NCBI RefSeq assembly: GCF_022229005.1
Contig: NZ_JAKKFD010000017.1
Location: 124,001-188,000 of the forward strand
Origin: Micromonospora trifolii
Lineage (GTDB): Bacteria; Actinomycetota; Actinomycetes; Mycobacteriales; Micromonosporaceae
DNA length: 64,000 bases
Reading direction: 5' to 3'
In this document: piece by piece, positions 60,263 through 64,000 of the stretch
Layout: every line of letters begins with the position of its first letter
How positions within the stretch are numbered: position 1 is the first letter of the stretch
Notes under the pieces: generated by a model
Database searches by the model: none
What the model was told of the DNA's origin: nothing
The model's input: the letters and a program-made list of their open reading frames with translations, nothing else
Position numbers and translations under genes: made by a program

Positions 60263-61480
60263 GTGACGATCGAGGCAGAACGGCCAGCCGACCGGCTCGC
60301 CGACATCGCCGAGCGGGCCGAAGCCGTGCTCGTCGACTTCGACGGCCCGATCTGCCGCCTGTTCGGCAGCAGGGCCGCGCCGCGCGTTGCCGCCGACTTG
60401 CGTCAGCTGATCCTCAGCCGGGGCGTCGTCCTGCCCGACGAGCTGCGCGACGGGGACGACCCGTTGGAGCTGTTCCGCGCGACAGCTGTGCTCGCGCCCG
60501 AGCTGGTCGGTGTCGTCGGTGCGGCCCTGGCGGCGGCGGAGGTCGAGGCAGCGGCGTCCGCGGAGACCACGATCGGCGCCTTCGACCTGGTCGCCGCGTG
60601 CCTGGCGACCGGGCGTCCCCTTGCCATCGTCAGCAACAACTCCGCCGCAGCCATCGGCGCCTATCTCGAGCGCCGCGACCGGGCCCGCTACTTCGCCGCC
60701 GTCATCGGCCGAGGCGAGCATCCCGATCTGCTCAAGCCCAACCCGGTGCCGGTTGTGCAGGCCCTGCAAGCGCTGAAGGTCGCGCCCGACGCCGCTGTTC
60801 TGGTCGGTGACTCGATCACCGACATCGCCGCAGCCCGAGCCGCCGGTGTCGCCTGCGTCGGGTACGCCAACAAACCCGGCAAGGCCGAACGCCTCGCCGC
60901 CGCCGGTGCCGACGCGATCGTCACCGACATGACCGACCTGGCCGGCGTCCTCGCTCGTACGCGCAGGCCGGTCAGCCAACTGCCGTGGGTCGACTCGGGC
61001 GGCGGGCCGCTCATCGTCGTGCCGACGACGGCGCTCGGCGAGTGGAAGGGCGCGTCGGACGACGACGATGACTCCTGGGGTGACTACTACCGGGCCTGCG
61101 ACGTCGACGGATACGTGGGGGTGCTGGACGTCGGTGCCGACCAGGCGCTCGTTCTGGCCGACGAACCGGCTTCCACCACGTACCTCCCGGACCAGCGGAT
61201 CTTCGTGCGGTGGCTCTACGCCGTCTCCGAGGCAGAGGTCGTCCGCCTCGTTCCCCGGGCGGTCGAGATCGCCGACTGGAAAGACGCGGGTACGTGGACG
61301 ACCAGCGGGCCAGCCGAGTTGTTCGACTCCGGCTACACCGGCGACGGGCTGGAGCACACCACCCACCTCACAGTGGACCTGGCTCGTGGCACGTACCTGA
61401 TCCGCACCGCGGTCGTGCAACCCGACAGGAGGACGGCCCTGGTGCTGGTCCATTTGGTCGCGCAGACGCAGCCGGTCTGA
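60263..61480 (+). CDS. HAD-family hydrolase fused to an Imm21-like immunity domain
   Basis: A 405-residue two-part protein. Residues 1-230 are a HAD hydrolase: motif I LVDFDGPICRLFG (one aspartate of DxD replaced, DFDGP), motif II IVSNNS, motif III lysine in LKPNPVP, motif IV VGDSITD. From about 235 the sequence PWVDSGGGPLIVVPTTALGE and YYRACDVDGYVGVLDVG resembles the Imm21 immunity family, to the C-terminus. No toxin gene is seen nearby. GTG 60263 follows CGGGAG; GTG 60260 is the alternative. Confidence 0.78.
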   Translation: MTIEAERPADRLADIAERAEAVLVDFDGPICRLFGSRAAPRVAADLRQLILSRGVVLPDELRDGDDPLELFRATAVLAPELVGVVGAALAAAEVEAAASAETTIGAFDLVAACLATGRPLAIVSNNSAAAIGAYLERRDRARYFAAVIGRGEHPDLLKPNPVPVVQALQALKVAPDAAVLVGDSITDIAAARAAGVACVGYANKPGKAERLAAAGADAIVTDMTDLAGVLARTRRPVSQLPWVDSGGGPLIVVPTTALGEWKGASDDDDDSWGDYYRACDVDGYVGVLDVGADQALVLADEPASTTYLPDQRIFVRWLYAVSEAEVVRLVPRAVEIADWKDAGTWTTSGPAELFDSGYTGDGLEHTTHLTVDLARGTYLIRTAVVQPDRRTALVLVHLVAQTQPV

Positions 61481-61554
61481 GCGCCGCAGCCGAACTTCTA
61501 CCGCCTCGCTTGTCGGCCTGAGGGCCGTGAACGCGTCGAGAAGAGGACCGCGCC

Positions 61555-61623
61555 GATCTTGCAGCTTCTGTTGCCGACCTGAGTGGATATGCGCCGTTAC
61601 GTCGGGACAGAAAGTGCAAGATC
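61555..61623. repeat. Imperfect 17-bp inverted repeat
   Basis: GATCTTGCAGCTTCTGT (61555-61571) matches the complement of 61607-61623 at 15 of 17 positions, with 35 bp between. It lies in the 288-bp gap between the convergent HAD-Imm21 gene and flavoprotein gene. I see no gene in that gap. Confidence 0.5.
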
Positions 61624-61768
61624 GCGGAGCGGGGTCAGGCTGGGCTCGGCGATCATGGAGTTGTGGTGCCTGGTTTGGCGTTCTGCGGGCGCTTTGTCGC
61701 CCACCACAACTCCTTGATCGGCGAGGCAGTACCGGTTGACGAACAGCCTAGAGCTGGCGCACGTCCAG

Positions 61769-62956
61769 TCAGGACGCGACCGTGCGGATCTCCGTTCGGT
61801 TGGGGACGACGCGGTGGCGGCGGACCGGGTACAGCACCGGGTGCGCGATGCTCCACGCGGCGCCCGCGCAGACGAACTCCTTGTACCGGGCTGCCAGCTT
61901 CCCGGTGAGCTGGGCCGGCCTGGCCCGGTCGTCGGCGGTCACGTACTGGATGATGCCGTCGCGGCGGCCGAGGCTGATGCACTGGTTGAAGTAGCGCAGC
62001 GGGGCCTTCGGGAACTTCGCCCGACCGGTCAGCCGGGCGGCGATGGCGTCGGCGGCCTGCCAGGCCATCGGAATGCCCGAGGCGCAGGACATCCGCAGTG
62101 GCTTGCCGCCCGGTCTTGCGGCGATCGCGGCGTCGCCCACCGCGTACACCTCGGGGTGTGAGACCGACCGCATGCTGGAGTCGACGATGATCTGCCCGGT
62201 GTCCGCGACCGCCAGGGTCGTGGCGGCGGCGATGGGGTGCACGGCGAAGCCGGTCGTCCACACCGTCACCTGGGCCGGGATCTCCCGACCGTCGCGGGTG
62301 ACAGCACCGGCCGCCTCGACCCGCTCGATGTCGCTGTGCTCGTGCACTGTGATGCCGAGCCGGTCGCAGACGCCGCGCAGGTGCTGCTGCGCCTTGCCGT
62401 TGAGCCAGTCGCCGAGACCCCCGCGGGCGGCGAGTGCGACCTCGAGGTCCGGCCGGGTCTCGGCGATCTCGGTGACCGCTTCGAGGCCGGTGAGGCCACC
62501 GCCGACGACGAGCACTGTCCCGCCGGCCGCGAGGTGGGCGAGGCGGTCGCGCAACCGCAGCGCCGAGGGCCTGCCGGCGATGTCGTACGCGTGCTCGGCG
62601 ACCCCGGGGACGCCGTGGTCGGCGGTGACGCTGCCGAGGGCGTAGACGAGCGTGTCGTACGCGATCTCGTCGGTGCCGTTGTCGTCGGCGAGCGCGACGG
62701 TCCGGCGATCGGTGTCGACGGCGGTGACCCGCGCCCGCAGAGGCTTGACGCCGGTGCCGGCGTAGACCTTGCTCAGTGGGCGTGGTGTGAGGTCCTGTCC
62801 GGTGGCGAGTTGGTGCATGCGGACCCGCTCGACGAAATCCGCGTCGGCGTTGACGAGGGTGATCTCGGTGTCGTCCGGGTGCAGCCGCTTGGCGAGGCGC
62901 CCGGCGGCCATGGCTCCGGCGTAACCCGCTCCGAGGACGACGATGCGGTGCTTCAT
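61769..62956 (-). CDS. NAD(P)/FAD-dependent oxidoreductase (NDH-2-like)
   Basis: A 395-residue pyridine nucleotide-disulfide-type flavoprotein. FAD motif VVLGAGYAGAMAAGRL is at about 5-20, the NAD motif VLVVGGGLTGLEAVTEI near 155, and VYAVGDAAIAARPGGKPLRMSC (spelled from VYAVGDAA) holds the second FAD contact. It resembles type II NADH dehydrogenases, and lacks the C-terminal membrane helix seen in some. ATG 62956. Confidence 0.88.
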   Translation of the reverse strand: MKHRIVVLGAGYAGAMAAGRLAKRLHPDDTEITLVNADADFVERVRMHQLATGQDLTPRPLSKVYAGTGVKPLRARVTAVDTDRRTVALADDNGTDEIAYDTLVYALGSVTADHGVPGVAEHAYDIAGRPSALRLRDRLAHLAAGGTVLVVGGGLTGLEAVTEIAETRPDLEVALAARGGLGDWLNGKAQQHLRGVCDRLGITVHEHSDIERVEAAGAVTRDGREIPAQVTVWTTGFAVHPIAAATTLAVADTGQIIVDSSMRSVSHPEVYAVGDAAIAARPGGKPLRMSCASGIPMAWQAADAIAARLTGRAKFPKAPLRYFNQCISLGRRDGIIQYVTADDRARPAQLTGKLAARYKEFVCAGAAWSIAHPVLYPVRRHRVVPNRTEIRTVAS

Positions 62957-63207
62957 GGTGGCACTCCTGTCTCGGTGGTGGTCGCTTCCTGAACCGGACA
63001 GCGACGCGATTCCTGACAGGTCGCAGCTATGACCTGGGTCACCAGCTGTCGATCTGACTCGCCCGTGCGAGGGAGGCGCTCATGCGTGCGGGGGAGGCGC
63101 CGGGCGGTGGCAAGATCGCCGGGCGGAGCGATGTCCGCGCGGCGGCGAAACGGCAGGCTCAATCACGTCGAACACCCGACGTGAACGCCTCCCAAGGAGT
63201 CACCACA
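62957..63207. other. Divergent promoter region
   Basis: This 251-bp gap separates the flavoprotein gene from a plus-strand membrane protein gene. No gene or strong hairpin is seen. Confidence 0.3.
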
Positions 63208-63795
63208 ATGCAGTTTCGCCCCGCATTCATCGCCGCCCCGGTCCTGGTCATGGGCTACGGCATCGTCCGTCTGATCGACGGCCTGGACGGTGTTCGCGGT
63301 CCCGGCCCGGCCTGGACCATCGGGCACCTCGCGTTCCTCGGCGCCCTCGTCGCGTTCATCTCGGTGTTCTGGCAGATGCGCGGCATGGCTGGCGGCCGGA
63401 ACGTCGCGACGGTGAGCGCCACGGCCGGAACAGTCGGAGCACTGGCGCTGATCACCCAGTTCTCGATCGACCTCGTCGCCGGCTTCCTGGCCAGCGACAA
63501 CTACGGCATGAGCATGGTCATCCACGACGTGCGGACCCTGCCCGGCATCTCGCAGCTGGCCTACGACTTCGGGCCCTACGCCTTCTATCTCGGCCAGCTC
63601 GCGCTGGTCGTCCTGCTCGCCGTGCAGCGCCGGGTCAAGCTGTGGACGCCGATCCTGGTGCTGGCCGACCTCGCCACGCCGTTCATCGACAAGGACCTGA
63701 TCCCGCTGGGCTCGGCCCTGCTGCTGGTCTCCTTCCTTCCGTTGGCCCGGGGCGCCGCCGCCACCCCCACGCAGCCGGTGCCCGCCCTCGCCTGA
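63208..63795 (+). CDS. Small polytopic membrane protein
   Basis: A 195-residue protein with about six hydrophobic segments (for example PVLVMGYGIVRLI, IGHLAFLGALVAFISVFWQM, LALVVLLAV) and little else. No family is recognised. ATG 63208 follows AAGGAG by 7 bp. Confidence 0.72.
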   Translation: MQFRPAFIAAPVLVMGYGIVRLIDGLDGVRGPGPAWTIGHLAFLGALVAFISVFWQMRGMAGGRNVATVSATAGTVGALALITQFSIDLVAGFLASDNYGMSMVIHDVRTLPGISQLAYDFGPYAFYLGQLALVVLLAVQRRVKLWTPILVLADLATPFIDKDLIPLGSALLLVSFLPLARGAAATPTQPVPALA

Positions 63796-63812
63796 GCGGC
63801 GAGTCCCGCGCC

Positions 63813-63836
63813 GATCCCCCCACCACCGGGGGGATC
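63813..63836 (+). terminator. Terminator hairpin
   Basis: GATCCCCCC (63813-63821) pairs with GGGGGGATC (63828-63836), six-base loop, 18 bp past the membrane protein stop. Confidence 0.7.
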
Positions 63837-63866
63837 GGGTGCCGATGGGGGAGGAGGTCAGGGGCT

Positions 63867-64000
63867 GTGAATACTGTCGCGATGTCGCTTGCCCGCCTCG
63901 TGCGCACCACCAATCCGTACGTGGTGGACGCGGCGATCACCGCGTTCGTCCTGGTCGCGGTGTCAGTGCCGTTCGTGCTTCCCGCACCGGGTGGCGAGCC
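63867..64000 (+). CDS. N-terminal end of a membrane protein, probably a sensor kinase, cut by window end
   Basis: The visible 44 codons begin GTG AAT after GAGGAGG and contain the first hydrophobic segment (VVDAAITAFVLVAVSVPFVL). The opening RTTNPYVVDAAITAFVLV is reminiscent of NarL-type sensor kinases, but the identity is a guess. Confidence 0.5.
   Translation, partial: MNTVAMSLARLVRTTNPYVVDAAITAFVLVAVSVPFVLPAPGGE

Noticed and set aside
1..64000. CRISPR arrays, insertion sequences, transposases, phage genes or rRNA
   Set aside because: No array of regularly spaced repeats, no DDE or serine-recombinase motif, no phage structural gene and no rRNA-like stretch was seen.

Overview
The window is high-GC actinobacterial DNA. 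GTG starts are frequent, genes are tightly packed with ATGA/GTGA overlaps, there are two XRE(DUF5753)-DUF397 modules, SARP/BTAD regulators and SigE-type sigma factors, and secreted enzymes carry CBM6 and ricin-B tails. The gene content points to Micromonosporaceae (Micromonospora or a close relative). That placement is inference from gene content; no marker gene is present.

Layout. 1-2647: TAXI-type TRAP transporter (binding protein cut by the window start, fused permease), minus strand. 2792-9316: an ABC-2 (DrrA/NodI-like) exporter whose ATPase is separated from its two permeases by a small membrane gene, an XRE/DUF397 module and small orphans, followed by a YihY-family membrane protein. 9339-9812: a small secreted protein. 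10356-16680: ROK regulator, sugar ABC importer and Gfo/Idh/MocA dehydrogenase. 17254-25343: an uninterrupted eight-gene operon of the ebo type (inositol-3-phosphate-synthase-like cyclase, UbiA prenyltransferase, TIM-barrel isomerase, EboA, EboB/TatD, EboE, EboF phosphodiesterase, polyprenyl synthetase). 25563-32623: secreted sugar dehydrogenase, secreted ThuA/DUF1080 protein, an orphan histidine-kinase ATPase fragment and another sugar isomerase. 33354-37127: tRNA-Asn, MMPL transporter, FAD oxidoreductase, tRNA-Met. 37354-39947: a two-gene kinase/TPR islet of clearly lower GC beside tRNA-Met. 40047-48596: regulators, small orphans, a GyrB-like degenerate protein, a VapBC-type toxin-antitoxin pair, TMEM175-type channel and reductase. 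48622-57386: two large BTAD/TPR regulators and three secreted proteins. 57735-64000: SigE-family sigma factor with a membrane partner, a HAD-Imm21 fusion, an NDH-2-like flavoprotein, a small membrane protein and the start of a probable sensor kinase.

How parts fit. Two nearly superimposable promoters, before the ROK gene (10265-10293) and before the secreted dehydrogenase (25397-25425), tie the sugar importer and dehydrogenase to the secreted oxidative enzymes. Together with ThuA, DUF1080 and xylose-isomerase-like proteins this suggests oxidation, import and breakdown of 3-keto-glycosides. Between the two halves lies the ebo-type operon. Its enzymes are consistent with making, prenylating and dephosphorylating a cyclitol, a pathway with no product that I know of in this group. 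The other strong candidates for something new are the kinase/TPR islet and the pairing of an AfsR-like SARP with three 11-bp-phased heptamers in front of a secreted-protein pair.
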